This document shows, one piece after another, positions 29,325-38,431 of a stretch of 64,000 nt of DNA (the first letter of the stretch is position 1; every line of letters begins with the position of its first letter). This DNA comes from CAVUXJ01 sp963814975. GTDB lineage: Bacteria; Acidobacteriota; Vicinamibacteria; Vicinamibacterales; CAVVIG01. The stretch is taken from positions 1 through 64,000 of the forward strand of contig CAWFFB010000010.1 of NCBI GenBank assembly GCA_963814975.1, given 5' to 3'. Under the pieces are notes generated by a model that was not told the origin of the DNA, ran no database searches, and was given only the letters and a program-made list of their open reading frames with translations. The translations under genes and the position numbers were made by a program.

Positions 29325-29753
29325 TTATGTCTCCTGAGCGCGGAGGAGCAGGACGGGAACCTTGACGAGATGACGGACCCGATCGGCCGTCGTTCCATGA
29401 ACCACGTCCGCCAGAAACCGATGACCGTGCGTGGACATCGCAATCAGGTCCACGTCATTGTTCTCGGCTGCGCGGATGAGCTCCGTCGCCGGATCGCCCA
29501 TCGCAAGCTCTGCCTGGACCGTAAATCCTTGCGCACCGAGATCGTCTCTGACCTGCTGGAGATAGAGGCGATCCACCTTCATCTCTTCCGATTCGCGCAG
29601 TCGAAGCTGGTCGAAGTTGCGCGCCACCCATCCGTCGGCGACGTGAACGAGCAGCAGCTCGGCTCCGGTCAGCCGCGCGAGCTGAGTGACGTGCTTGATG
29701 ATCGTCCGATCTGCCGCCGAGTTCTCGAGCGCGACAAGAATGCGCCGGTACAT
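29325..29753 (-). CDS. universal stress protein (UspA family)
   Basis: The 142-residue single-domain Usp starts MYRRILVALENSAADRTIIK and has LLLVHVADGWVARNF. Its nucleotide loop is STHGHRFLADVVHGTTADRV, matching the G-9x-G-T part of the ATP-binding motif; the first glycine of the classic motif is a serine. The C-terminal strand is VPVLLLRAQET. Usp proteins bind ATP and respond to stress or starvation. It follows mntH by ten bases on the same strand, so the two are probably co-transcribed, as Nramp and Usp genes often are. Confidence 0.85.
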   Translation of the reverse strand: MYRRILVALENSAADRTIIKHVTQLARLTGAELLLVHVADGWVARNFDQLRLRESEEMKVDRLYLQQVRDDLGAQGFTVQAELAMGDPATELIRAAENNDVDLIAMSTHGHRFLADVVHGTTADRVRHLVKVPVLLLRAQET

Positions 29754-29763
29754 GGCGTAGATC

Positions 29764-31110
29764 CTATATCCCCGCGAACGTTTGATACAGCAGCCAGACG
29801 TTCAGGGCAGCGATGACCACGGCGACTGTCCAGGCCAGAATTTTCACCCAGCGGGGGCTCACAAACGCGCCCATCTTGGCCCGATCGCCGGTGAACATCA
29901 CGAGAGGGAAGACCGCGAAGGGCAGCTGGAGACTCAAGATGACCTGGCTCAGGATGAGGAGCGGTCCGGTACCCCGATCGCCGTAGATCACGATCACGAC
30001 GATTGCCGGGATGATGGCGATAAGCCTGGTGACCAGCCGGCGGAGCCACGGGCGCAGCCGGAGGTTGATGAAGCCCTCCATGACGATCTGACCGGCAAGC
30101 GTACCCGTCAACGTCGCGTTCTGACCGGAGCACAGCAACGCTACGGCGAAGAGTGTGCTGGCCATGGTCGTCCCCATCAGCGGCGTGAGGAGTTTGTAGG
30201 CGTCGTTGATGTCTGCCACTTGATCGTAGCCGGTGCCGTGGAACGTGGCGGCCGCCATCACCAGGATGGCGCCGTTGATGAAGAGCGCGAACATGAGGGC
30301 GAACGAGGAATCGAGCGTGGCGAAGCGGATTGCTTCGGTCTTGCTGGCGAAGGTGTCGAGGTACTTCCGCGTCTGTACGATGGAGGAGTGCAGGTACAGG
30401 TTATGGGGCATCACCGTCGCGCCGAGGATGCCGATCGCGATGTAGAGCATCTCTCCGTTGCGGAGAATCTCGGTGCGAGGCACGAATCCTGCGGCGACGG
30501 CGGCCATGTCGGGCTTCGCGAGCCAGATCTCGATCGCGAAAGAACCCGCGATCAGGACAATCAGCGCCACGACGAGGGCCTCGACGTAGCGGAAGCCGTG
30601 CTGCTGCAGGAAGAGGACGATGAGCACGTCGAGAGCGGTGAGGCACACCCCCCAGATCAGCGGCAGGCCGAAGAGCAGGTTGAGGGCAATTGCGGCGCCG
30701 ACGACCTCGGCGAGGTCGCACGCCGCGATGGCGATCTCGCAGAGGATCCACAGCACGATGGTCGCCGGCCGGGAGTAGTGGTCACGGCAGGCCTGGGCGA
30801 GGTCGCGGCCGCTGGCGATGCCAAGTCGAACGGCGAGCGCCTGCAGCAGGATCGCCATCAGGTTGGAGATCATGATGACGCTGAGCAGTGTGTAGCCGAA
30901 GCGGGCCCCCCCGGCCAGGTCAGTTGCCCAATTGCCGGGATCCATATAGCCGACAGCGACGAGGTAGCCTGGACCGGCGAAAGCGAAGAATTTGCGCCAG
31001 AATCCGGCCCCCTCTGGGACCGCGATGGAGCCGTGGACTTCCGGCAGGCTTAGCGAGCTACTGGGGAGGCGCCACCCGCTCGATGGAGGCGTTCCTTTTT
31101 TGTTGGTCAC
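29764..31110 (-). CDS. mntH: Nramp-family divalent metal (Mn/Fe) transporter
   Basis: The 448-residue protein has eleven likely membrane helices. The metal-binding motifs are DPGNWATDLAGGARFGYTLL in the first helix and ATVMPHNLYLHSSIVQTRKY in the sixth, including the MPHNLxLHS signature. The cytosolic N-terminus is slightly long (MTNKKGTPPSSGWRLP). It imports Mn or Fe with protons across the inner membrane. The start is GTG at 31,110. A perfect palindrome lies 8-24 bases upstream and could be a metal-responsive operator. The UspA gene follows. Confidence 0.9.
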   Translation of the reverse strand: MTNKKGTPPSSGWRLPSSSLSLPEVHGSIAVPEGAGFWRKFFAFAGPGYLVAVGYMDPGNWATDLAGGARFGYTLLSVIMISNLMAILLQALAVRLGIASGRDLAQACRDHYSRPATIVLWILCEIAIAACDLAEVVGAAIALNLLFGLPLIWGVCLTALDVLIVLFLQQHGFRYVEALVVALIVLIAGSFAIEIWLAKPDMAAVAAGFVPRTEILRNGEMLYIAIGILGATVMPHNLYLHSSIVQTRKYLDTFASKTEAIRFATLDSSFALMFALFINGAILVMAAATFHGTGYDQVADINDAYKLLTPLMGTTMASTLFAVALLCSGQNATLTGTLAGQIVMEGFINLRLRPWLRRLVTRLIAIIPAIVVIVIYGDRGTGPLLILSQVILSLQLPFAVFPLVMFTGDRAKMGAFVSPRWVKILAWTVAVVIAALNVWLLYQTFAGI

Positions 31111-31118
31111 AGCGCCGA

Positions 31119-31134
31119 TTTTGATTCATCAAAA
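31119..31134. promoter_or_regulatory. palindromic operator candidate before mntH
   Basis: TTTTGATTCATCAAAA is a perfect 7+7 inverted repeat around TC, starting 8 bases before the mntH GTG. It would overlap the ribosome-binding region or transcription start. A metal repressor of the MntR/Fur type is the obvious candidate by function, but the sequence does not match a consensus I know. Confidence 0.45.
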
Positions 31135-31323
31135 CTATAACAGAGCTGCGCCCAATTCAAGGATTCATGTGCCTCACGCGTCATGCACTCACGTCCGCTG
31201 TGTCGGCACGCCCAATCGCTGGGGAGCCTGGGCGCGCCGGGGCTCAATCGGGGTGCGGACGGCGTGCTAGGATTCGTGCCCTGGTGTCGCATCGGTCCGC
31301 TGTTTCTGTGTGGAGAACAACCC

Positions 31324-32565
31324 ATGAAGTGCATGCCTGTCGGTCTTCTCTCGATCGCGACTCTTTTGGCCTGGACCGTCCCGCAATTTTCACCGGCCGT
31401 GTTGGGCCAGACGCCATCGGCGCAGGCTCCGCATATCGGGGAGGGCGGGCTCCCGCAATTCGAGAAGGATCCCGCCTGGCCGAAGGTTCCGGCCAAATGG
31501 AGGATGGGATTCGGATCTGCCGTCGCGGTCGACGAGCAGGACCACATCTGGATCCTCAGTCGCCCGCATACGCTCGTCAATCCCCGGTCCACAGCGGCCG
31601 ACGCGAAATCAAGCGCGGCGCCGCCCGTGATGGAGTTCGACAACGCCGGCAATTTCATTCAGGGCTGGGGCGGCGAGAACGGTCCTGGTTATCAGTGGCC
31701 GTCGAACGAGCACGGGATCACGGTCGATTCCAAGGGCTTCGTGTGGGTCGTCGGCAACGCGGACGGCAAGCGCAACAATCCGGCGAATCTTCCCAACGAC
31801 AATCAGGTGCTCAAGTTCACGAAGGCGGGCAAGTTCGTGATGGCCATCGGCAAGAGTGGCCAGACCGGCAGCAATAAGACCGAGGTCCTCAGGGGCGCCA
31901 CCGGCCTCCATTACTACGGCAAGACGAACGAGCTGTTCGTGTCCGACGGATATGGGAACAGCCGCGTGATGGTCTATGACGCAGACAGTGGAAAGTTCAA
32001 GCGCATGTGGGGCGCATACGGCAACAAGCCCCTCGACGAGGAGGACCGTCCCCGCCGCTCGGCCCCGACGCCGATTCCGTGGGTCGCCGTGTCGGAAGTG
32101 CTTCAGCAGTTTGCCTCACCGGTTCACGACGTCAAGGTGTCGAACGACGGGCTTGTGTATGTCGCTGACCGCGGAAACAAACGAGTGCAGATCTTCACGC
32201 CGGAGGGCCGATTCATCGCCGAGCAGTTCGTCGGCATCGACAGCAAGTATTACCTGCAGGCGAGAGGCATCGCCTTCTCTCCAGACCAGAGATTTCTCTA
32301 TCTCGGAGGGACGCCGGTCGTGTACATCCTGAATCGGCGGACCCTCGAGGTTCTGGGGACGTTCGATGTCGGCGAGGGCTCTCAGGATCATCCGCCAGGT
32401 CACCAGATCGCAGCCGATCACAAGGGGAACGTCTACGTCGTTCAGGCTGAACTGACCGGCGCCGACGGAAAAAGCGGTGGCACAGGCGCTTATAAGTGGG
32501 TATTCAAGGGGTATTCCCCCACGACGAAGTGCTGCCAGGGCCGGGGACGAGCCGCGACGAACTGA
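31324..32565 (+). CDS. secreted NHL-repeat beta-propeller protein
   Basis: The ATG at 31,324 gives MKCMPVGLLSIATLLAWTVP, a signal peptide. The 413-residue mature form has about six NHL/propeller blades with the recurring pattern seen in GITVDSKGFVWVVGNADGKR, ELFVSDGYGNSRVMVYDADS and VKVSNDGLVYVADRGNKRVQ. Such proteins bind ligands or other proteins outside the cytoplasm, and some resemble peptidylglycine alpha-amidating lyase. No catalytic set is evident. Earlier in-frame starts exist but lack a signal. It is divergent from mntH. Confidence 0.75.
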   Translation: MKCMPVGLLSIATLLAWTVPQFSPAVLGQTPSAQAPHIGEGGLPQFEKDPAWPKVPAKWRMGFGSAVAVDEQDHIWILSRPHTLVNPRSTAADAKSSAAPPVMEFDNAGNFIQGWGGENGPGYQWPSNEHGITVDSKGFVWVVGNADGKRNNPANLPNDNQVLKFTKAGKFVMAIGKSGQTGSNKTEVLRGATGLHYYGKTNELFVSDGYGNSRVMVYDADSGKFKRMWGAYGNKPLDEEDRPRRSAPTPIPWVAVSEVLQQFASPVHDVKVSNDGLVYVADRGNKRVQIFTPEGRFIAEQFVGIDSKYYLQARGIAFSPDQRFLYLGGTPVVYILNRRTLEVLGTFDVGEGSQDHPPGHQIAADHKGNVYVVQAELTGADGKSGGTGAYKWVFKGYSPTTKCCQGRGRAATN

Positions 32566-32745
32566 ACGACCCACCCGGACACAACGCGGGTTTGGGAGAC
32601 CGAAATCGGGAAGCGACTACCCGAGCGGGAACCCGCTACCCGTCGCGAGCCAACGGTGAGAGGGGGCGCGTGATGGATTTCGGCCAGATCTGCTGGCGTT
32701 TTCCGCAGAGGGAGCTGGCATCGAACCTGCCAGTTCGACCGGAGG

Positions 32746-33033
32746 ATGTCGTCAGATTGGGGCGCCACGGCGCGCTCTCGGCGCAGTTTTCTCATCGACG
32801 ATGCGGCACGTTTGCTGGGCGTGTCGCGGCGCACGGTGTATTACCGCATTCGGGAAGGGCGGCTTCTCACGATCCGGGCGCGGTGTGGATCGCAGCGGGT
32901 GCTTCTGTCGTCCATGGAGGCGCTGATGCGGGGGCGTCCAGGGGGGCGCCAAGAGGGCGGTCGGGAGAGTCGTCACGGCGATCATCGCGAGGTCGACGCT
33001 GGCATCGAGGGTGAAGCGGTGGATGGGAGCTGA
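32746..33033 (+). CDS. small HTH_17/excisionase-like DNA-binding protein (copy 1)
   Basis: The 95-residue product contains DDAARLLGVSRRTVYYRIRE and GRLLTIRARCGSQRVLLSSM, a winged helix of the excisionase/MerR-like type. It is strikingly similar to the protein at 40,250-40,507. The start is uncertain. The ATG at 32,746 directly abuts GGAGG, and an upstream frame (MDFGQICWRFPQRELASNLP from 32,673) would join if one base were shifted near 32,790. The tail is Gly/Arg-rich. It points inward towards the sigma54 activator gene, convergent with it, 63 bases apart. Confidence 0.65.
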   Translation: MSSDWGATARSRRSFLIDDAARLLGVSRRTVYYRIREGRLLTIRARCGSQRVLLSSMEALMRGRPGGRQEGGRESRHGDHREVDAGIEGEAVDGS

Positions 33034-33096
33034 TGCTCTCGCGAGCGGCCGGGTGAGGGTGCGGGCCAAAATTCTGGAAGACAGAAGAGCTTAGAC

Positions 33097-35799
33097 TTAG
33101 AGACCGAGGCGCTGCCGCTTCAGGTACAGGCCCTTTCGGGAGATCCCCAGCGCTCTGGCTGCAGCGTCGACACGTCCGTGGTGCGTCCGCAGGGCGACCT
33201 TGATCATTTCACTTTCGATTCGCGCCAGCGTCGGCATCAACTTATTGGTCAGGGAAACCGCCAACTCCGGGCCGGCGGCTGCCAGGGGCGCGATCTTGCC
33301 GGTCTTTCGAATTTCCGGGGCGAGCGCGGCGGGCGTGAGCAGGGCGTCGGTTTCGGCCAGGGCGGTCATCCGTCGGAGCTCGTTCTGCAGCTGGCGCACA
33401 TTTCCCGGCCAGGGATGCAGGAGGAGGTATTCCATTGTTTCTTCGGCGACGCGGACGCGGCCTTTCGAGAATTCGGCGGCGGCTTGTGCGACGAAATGGT
33501 GGACGAGCGCGGGAATTTCATCGCGGCGCTCGCGGAGTGGCGGGATGGTGAGGCGGACGACGTTCAACCGGTAGAAGAGATCCTCGCGGAAGCGTCCTTC
33601 GTGGACGAGCTGTTCGACGTTGGAATTGGTGGCGGCGACGATGCGGACGTCGACGGTGAGGGGGGCGGGTTCGCCCAAGGGGGAGATCTCGCCGGATTCG
33701 AGGAACCGCAGGAGTTTCGGTTGGAGGTCGAGGCTCATTTCGCCGATTTCATCGAGGAACAGGGTGCCGTCTTTGGCGGCGCGAATGAGGCCGGGACTGT
33801 CGCGGTCGGCGCCGGTGAAGGCGCCGCGGCGATGTCCGAAGAGCTGGCTTTCGAGCAGTTCCCGTGGGATGGCGGTGCAGTTGAAGGGGACGAAGGGCTT
33901 GTGCGCGCGTGGGGAGTAGCGATGGATGGCGCGAGCCAGGATCTCTTTGCCGGTGCCGCTTTCGCCGGTGATGAGCACGCTTACATTTGTTCTAGCGACG
34001 CGCTGGGCGAGGGTCATTAGCTTGTGCATCTGGCCTGTAATGATCGCACCAGCAGAGTCGGTGGAAAGATCTTCTGCAGGCCAGAGCCTAATATGATCTT
34101 CTCGGTCTACACGAGCACGGTTAAGCTCACGGGTCGCTGATAACAATAAACAGATGGCGTTAATAGTTGCCGTCGACTCGATGTCAGAATTTGCTTCTAA
34201 CACCACCTCAACTCGGCTATCGCCTGACACTCCCACCTCAATGCGTCTCACGGCGGTGCTGCCGCTAAGTCCATCTTGCGCAATCACCTCTGTTGCACCT
34301 GAGGGTGCCGTTGCCAAAGCAATTGCATGTTTCGCGCAGCCGGAGTCGATCGCCAACCGAATGACTTCCCCTGCCATGAACTCCGGCTGCTGAACGTGCA
34401 CAACTAGAGCGGCTGCTCCCTGCAAAGCTACTTGCGCCGGCATGAAGCCTTCAAGTCCTGATTTCTGGGACACTCTCGGAGCGCCTGAGGCACTCGTCCG
34501 CTTGAGTTCTTGGAGAGCTGGTACGTTACGGAGAGATGTAAAGATTCGGCGCGCGCGATCCGCATGAACATCGGCCGCGTCGTAGTTCTGAGCGAGTGTG
34601 AGCGCAGACGCAAATAACCCCTCGTAGCGGCCATGGAAATCTGATGGAAGATCAGGTAGATCTGATACCAATCCACACAGGAGCTGCATTGCGTCGACAT
34701 CCCGGCCAATCTGCAGCAGTATTTCGGCCCGCGTTAAGGACGATATCGCTTTGAGAAAGTGGTCACCAGTATCGTGAGCGATATCCAATAATTGATCCAC
34801 CTGGCCGAGAGACTCCTGCCAGCGCGTTCGCAACATCAGGTACTTGATCCGAGTGAGGGACGCATGCCTAAAGACGTAGAGCCGCCGATCGTCCGGGTTA
34901 TGGATCGCTTCCTCTATGCGATCCAGGAGTTCTTCGGCCTGATCAAGGCGATTCTGGGCAAGCCTAATCGATGCTATAGCGTCGATAGCACCGTTTGCGT
35001 TGTCTCCGGAAGAAGGCAAAATCGCGATAGCTCGTTCAAAGTACCCAATTGCCTCGTCGAATTGCCCTCCAAGACAAAGCAGATTTCCATAATTGGCAAG
35101 GCACGCTCGGAGTGTCACTGCGACACCCGCCTGTTGGGCCAAGACAACAGCGCGTTGACCATGTGCGAAGCCAAAAGTGTAATCGGATAACATTAGGGCA
35201 ATTGCGACGTTTATGTTTTCAGCCCACGCCTCTAGCCATAGGTTTGATTCAGACGCCAGCAGGTTCACAGCAATTCCGGTATGGCTGCGAGCGCTAGTTG
35301 TTAGGCCGCGTTTTGCCTCAATCTCGGCCACAAAGACGTGAACCGCGGCGAGAACACTCGGGTCACCGAGTTTGATTGAATTCGCTCGCAGTTCGGCCAA
35401 TATTGGAGCCGCGGCATCGATATCGGAGCGATTTGCGAACATCATCCACAGACGGAGTTGAGACCAACAGAGGCGCTCAAGATTGTCTGCGCGCTTCGCG
35501 AGGAGAAGCGAGCGTTGGACATGTTCAATTGCGCCGGCCGTGTTGCCTTCATCCCACTCTATAAGGCCAAGTGTGTACTCGCAGATGCTGCGGTCCACGT
35601 CGCTCAGTTCGTGCGTTTTCAGCAGCTTTGCGGACAGCTGCCGACTCTCAACGTACCGTCCGACTCGTTCAAGAAGTGCAACTCTCTGAACGTCAATTGC
35701 TGGTGGACTTTTTTGGTTCGGCGTCGGCCCCCCAAGTGAAGTCAGGGCCTCAATAAATCGGCCGTTTCGTACGAATTTCTTAACAGTTGCTAAATCCAT
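33097..35799 (-). CDS. sigma54-dependent activator with N-terminal TPR sensor region
   Basis: This is a 900-residue regulator. Residues 1-430 are TPR-like helical repeats (for example LCLGGQFDEAIGYFERAIAI). Residues 450-565 look like a small ligand or GAF-type domain. The AAA+ core begins near 585, with Walker A GESGTGKE (612-619), the sigma54-contact loop GAFTGA (659-664), Walker B TLFLDEIGEM and RLNVVRLTIPPLRERRDEIP. The C-terminal Fis-type HTH is DAAARALGISRKGLYLKRQR. It remodels sigma54 polymerase at -24/-12 promoters. There is no receiver domain, so the signal may be a protein bound by the TPRs. It is probably linked to the adjacent HD-GYP and subtilase genes. Confidence 0.9.
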   Translation of the reverse strand: MDLATVKKFVRNGRFIEALTSLGGPTPNQKSPPAIDVQRVALLERVGRYVESRQLSAKLLKTHELSDVDRSICEYTLGLIEWDEGNTAGAIEHVQRSLLLAKRADNLERLCWSQLRLWMMFANRSDIDAAAPILAELRANSIKLGDPSVLAAVHVFVAEIEAKRGLTTSARSHTGIAVNLLASESNLWLEAWAENINVAIALMLSDYTFGFAHGQRAVVLAQQAGVAVTLRACLANYGNLLCLGGQFDEAIGYFERAIAILPSSGDNANGAIDAIASIRLAQNRLDQAEELLDRIEEAIHNPDDRRLYVFRHASLTRIKYLMLRTRWQESLGQVDQLLDIAHDTGDHFLKAISSLTRAEILLQIGRDVDAMQLLCGLVSDLPDLPSDFHGRYEGLFASALTLAQNYDAADVHADRARRIFTSLRNVPALQELKRTSASGAPRVSQKSGLEGFMPAQVALQGAAALVVHVQQPEFMAGEVIRLAIDSGCAKHAIALATAPSGATEVIAQDGLSGSTAVRRIEVGVSGDSRVEVVLEANSDIESTATINAICLLLSATRELNRARVDREDHIRLWPAEDLSTDSAGAIITGQMHKLMTLAQRVARTNVSVLITGESGTGKEILARAIHRYSPRAHKPFVPFNCTAIPRELLESQLFGHRRGAFTGADRDSPGLIRAAKDGTLFLDEIGEMSLDLQPKLLRFLESGEISPLGEPAPLTVDVRIVAATNSNVEQLVHEGRFREDLFYRLNVVRLTIPPLRERRDEIPALVHHFVAQAAAEFSKGRVRVAEETMEYLLLHPWPGNVRQLQNELRRMTALAETDALLTPAALAPEIRKTGKIAPLAAAGPELAVSLTNKLMPTLARIESEMIKVALRTHHGRVDAAARALGISRKGLYLKRQRLGL

Positions 35800-35971
35800 C
35801 GGGTGGACCCTTTTAAGTGCGGTGCCCTGACGACGTATTGTGCCCGATGGATCCTTAGACTGAAACTCATGGTGATGAGGTTACAGCCTTTTCGTGCAAC
35901 GTAGTGCTGGCAACTCCAGTCGGGACAATATCAAGCGGAAGATTGCATGTGCGGCGAGGCAGAGAGAATAT

Positions 35972-38365
35972 CTAATGAATCTGAATTGAGGAGTGATCTT
36001 GCCGGGACGCAATCTGGCGTTGGGCCACCAGCATTAGCCCCCGAAACGAAGAGCCATCGCGGGGAGCCGAAAGACAGGTGATGATCGCTTGGATCGCTAG
36101 ATCTGAACCTGACTTTAACTGTAACGCGTGCCCTAATATGCTTTCTTGAATTCGCTCAGCAATAATCTTAGCGGCCGAGAGACTAGTCTGGTGCAGGAGG
36201 GCGACAAACTCCGCGCTATCGTACCGGAACAAGATGTCCGAAACCCTTAGCTCAGTCCTAGTCTGTCGAACGACGTGCCGTAACGCTTCGTCTCCAGACT
36301 GTCGGCCGTGCTGTGCGTTAATGTCCTTCAGGCCTGGCATGTGGATGAATAGCAGCGTCAAATCTGAGACGACCGTTACATCTTCAGTGCCGGTAGACTG
36401 CAAGAAGAGTTGTTCAAGCTGATGAAGATTTGGTAGACCTGTGGTGGAATCCAGGCGTGTCGTGTTCTCGATCTCAGTCGCACACTTTAGTGTATGTGAA
36501 ACGTGACGCGCAACCACCTCAATGACCCTTCGGTGATTTTCGTTGAATCCATCGATGGTTTCCGAATACAGCGTTAACACACCAATCAATTGAGCACCTG
36601 ATGTCAGTGGAGTACTCAAGCAACTTCGAAGTCTTGGACTTATGGTTCTAGCTACATCCCCTAGATCGAGTGTAGGATCGGAGTTAACGATCGTCTTTTG
36701 ATTCGCTCCTACCCAACCACTCAATCGTCGCCCCATAGGAATGCAAAGTCCGTTGATGACCGAGCTGGCGTCGCCGGTGGTGTGCTTTGCTTCAAGTTCA
36801 TCCGTCGCAGGATTAAGTATAAACAGTACAGATTGGGCGAAGGGAATCAGCCGCCGGAGGTGCTTCGTGATCAAATCACCGGTCTCGCTGATGCTTCCTT
36901 GTCCAGCCAGGGCATGAGCCAGCTCGTAAAGCGTATGCATTTCGGCCGAGCTGGCAGCAATGTCGTCAAGTCTCTGAAGATCAGTGCTGATTGTCGGGTC
37001 TTGGATCGAGCCGGCAATTTCGTTGAGTGCTTGGCGCTGGGCTCTGGCTGGCGCCGGCACCGGCGCTATGTCGGCATGAACTCTGACAAACGTATCAACA
37101 ATCAAAGGATCGTACATTGAACCTCGGCGCTCGATTAGAATTCGGAGCGCTTCGTCGGTTGACAAGCGAGGACGGTATGGGCGGTCTGAAGTCAGAGCGT
37201 CAAAGCAATCAACTACCGATAGAATTCTGGCACCAATGGGAATGTCAGTACTCTTAAGGCCGGCTGGGTATCCACTTCCATCCCAGCTTTCATGATGATG
37301 CCTGACTATCGGCACAACTGGGTACGGAAAATCAATTGCGGAAAGTATGTCCGCTCCAACACTAGCGTGCAGTTTCATTTTCTCGAATTCGGCAGGTGAT
37401 AGCCGGCCGGGCTTGTTCAAAATGTATTCCGGAACAGCTAGTTTGCCCATGTCGTGAAGGAGCGCGGCCGCCTCGATCGCTTTGATCAGCTTCTCGTCGA
37501 TTACGCCGACGCGTTTGGCCAAACCAACTGCGTACGCCTGTACCCGGCGAATGTGCCCGTGGGTGATCTGATCTTTGGCGTCAATCGCCATTGCAAGGGT
37601 CTCAATCGTTGATAAGTACAGTCGGTTCAAATCGCTCAGATGCTTGTTGCTATCCTCAACGCGCCCCATTGCTGTTCGAAAGGTGAGATACGAAACTAGC
37701 AACAACGGGCCTATTATGGCGAGAATGCTGACGTCGAGGTCGCGAGAAAATGTAACGATCAACGCAGCAACAGAGGCGCTGCTAAAGTATGTAACCGAAA
37801 GCCAAATGAATTTGTCCCACCAAATAGTGAGCGGCGGCTCTTTCGTTTCGAGTCCGACGACTACTGCGACGAGCCAACTGTTCAGCAAGAAATACAGGGT
37901 GGTAAAGCCCGCAAGCGGAAGAAAGAGGGCTGAGAGGGGTGCCGGACGGATCGAGTATGGCTCGATATCTGAGAAGAAAAAGAAGACAGTCGCGGATAGC
38001 CAAATTGCGATTGTTGGGGCGGCCAGGTTGAACAAGAGCCTGTGAGGCGGCCGACCGGCCGGACTCATCCAGAACAGCACGGTGAGTGCTTCGAGAAGGA
38101 CGGTGATCGTGCCGGCGGCTGCGCCGAAGAGAAGAACCGCTAGGAAGACGAACGCTTCGGAGACTGAAATTCTAGCGTTGATCGACGCGATCTTGACGCT
38201 AAAGGAACCGGTAAGTAACGTCAACGCTGCGATAACAATCCACTGAGGAGCAAGTGGGTTTTGGTAGAGCCTGAATGTTGAATACGCTACTGCTGCGGCG
38301 CCGGCTAGCACCACACCGACGACGTAGGCTCTGGCGGGGCCTTTTAGTTGAGCGAATCCGGGCAT
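35972..38365 (-). CDS. membrane HD-GYP phosphodiesterase with GAF and degenerate GGDEF domains
   Basis: This is a 797-residue protein. Residues 1-230 contain about seven or eight membrane helices. A short coiled coil leads to HD-GYP at roughly 250-430, with HD at 304-305 in LLHDMGK, HASVGADILSA, HHHESWDGSGYPAGL (GYP near 366) and DRPYRPRLS. A GAF domain covers about 470-620. The C-terminal GGDEF fold has RYDSAEF in place of RYGGDEF, so it should not make cyclic di-GMP and may serve as a sensor. HD-GYP enzymes degrade cyclic di-GMP. The gene follows the SIFWGT-repeat subtilase, 66 bases on, in the same direction. Confidence 0.9.
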   Translation of the reverse strand: MPGFAQLKGPARAYVVGVVLAGAAAVAYSTFRLYQNPLAPQWIVIAALTLLTGSFSVKIASINARISVSEAFVFLAVLLFGAAAGTITVLLEALTVLFWMSPAGRPPHRLLFNLAAPTIAIWLSATVFFFFSDIEPYSIRPAPLSALFLPLAGFTTLYFLLNSWLVAVVVGLETKEPPLTIWWDKFIWLSVTYFSSASVAALIVTFSRDLDVSILAIIGPLLLVSYLTFRTAMGRVEDSNKHLSDLNRLYLSTIETLAMAIDAKDQITHGHIRRVQAYAVGLAKRVGVIDEKLIKAIEAAALLHDMGKLAVPEYILNKPGRLSPAEFEKMKLHASVGADILSAIDFPYPVVPIVRHHHESWDGSGYPAGLKSTDIPIGARILSVVDCFDALTSDRPYRPRLSTDEALRILIERRGSMYDPLIVDTFVRVHADIAPVPAPARAQRQALNEIAGSIQDPTISTDLQRLDDIAASSAEMHTLYELAHALAGQGSISETGDLITKHLRRLIPFAQSVLFILNPATDELEAKHTTGDASSVINGLCIPMGRRLSGWVGANQKTIVNSDPTLDLGDVARTISPRLRSCLSTPLTSGAQLIGVLTLYSETIDGFNENHRRVIEVVARHVSHTLKCATEIENTTRLDSTTGLPNLHQLEQLFLQSTGTEDVTVVSDLTLLFIHMPGLKDINAQHGRQSGDEALRHVVRQTRTELRVSDILFRYDSAEFVALLHQTSLSAAKIIAERIQESILGHALQLKSGSDLAIQAIITCLSAPRDGSSFRGLMLVAQRQIASRQDHSSIQIH

Positions 38366-38431
38366 TGCGGGTGGCCGCTCTCACGGCGGCCTACCCGTTA
38401 TCGGTTCAATCTTCCCAGAGGATTAGTTGTC

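Noticed and set aside
30233..31053. rightward ORFs opposite mntH
   Set aside because: They are antisense shadows, rich in Arg/Gly/Asp with no domain.
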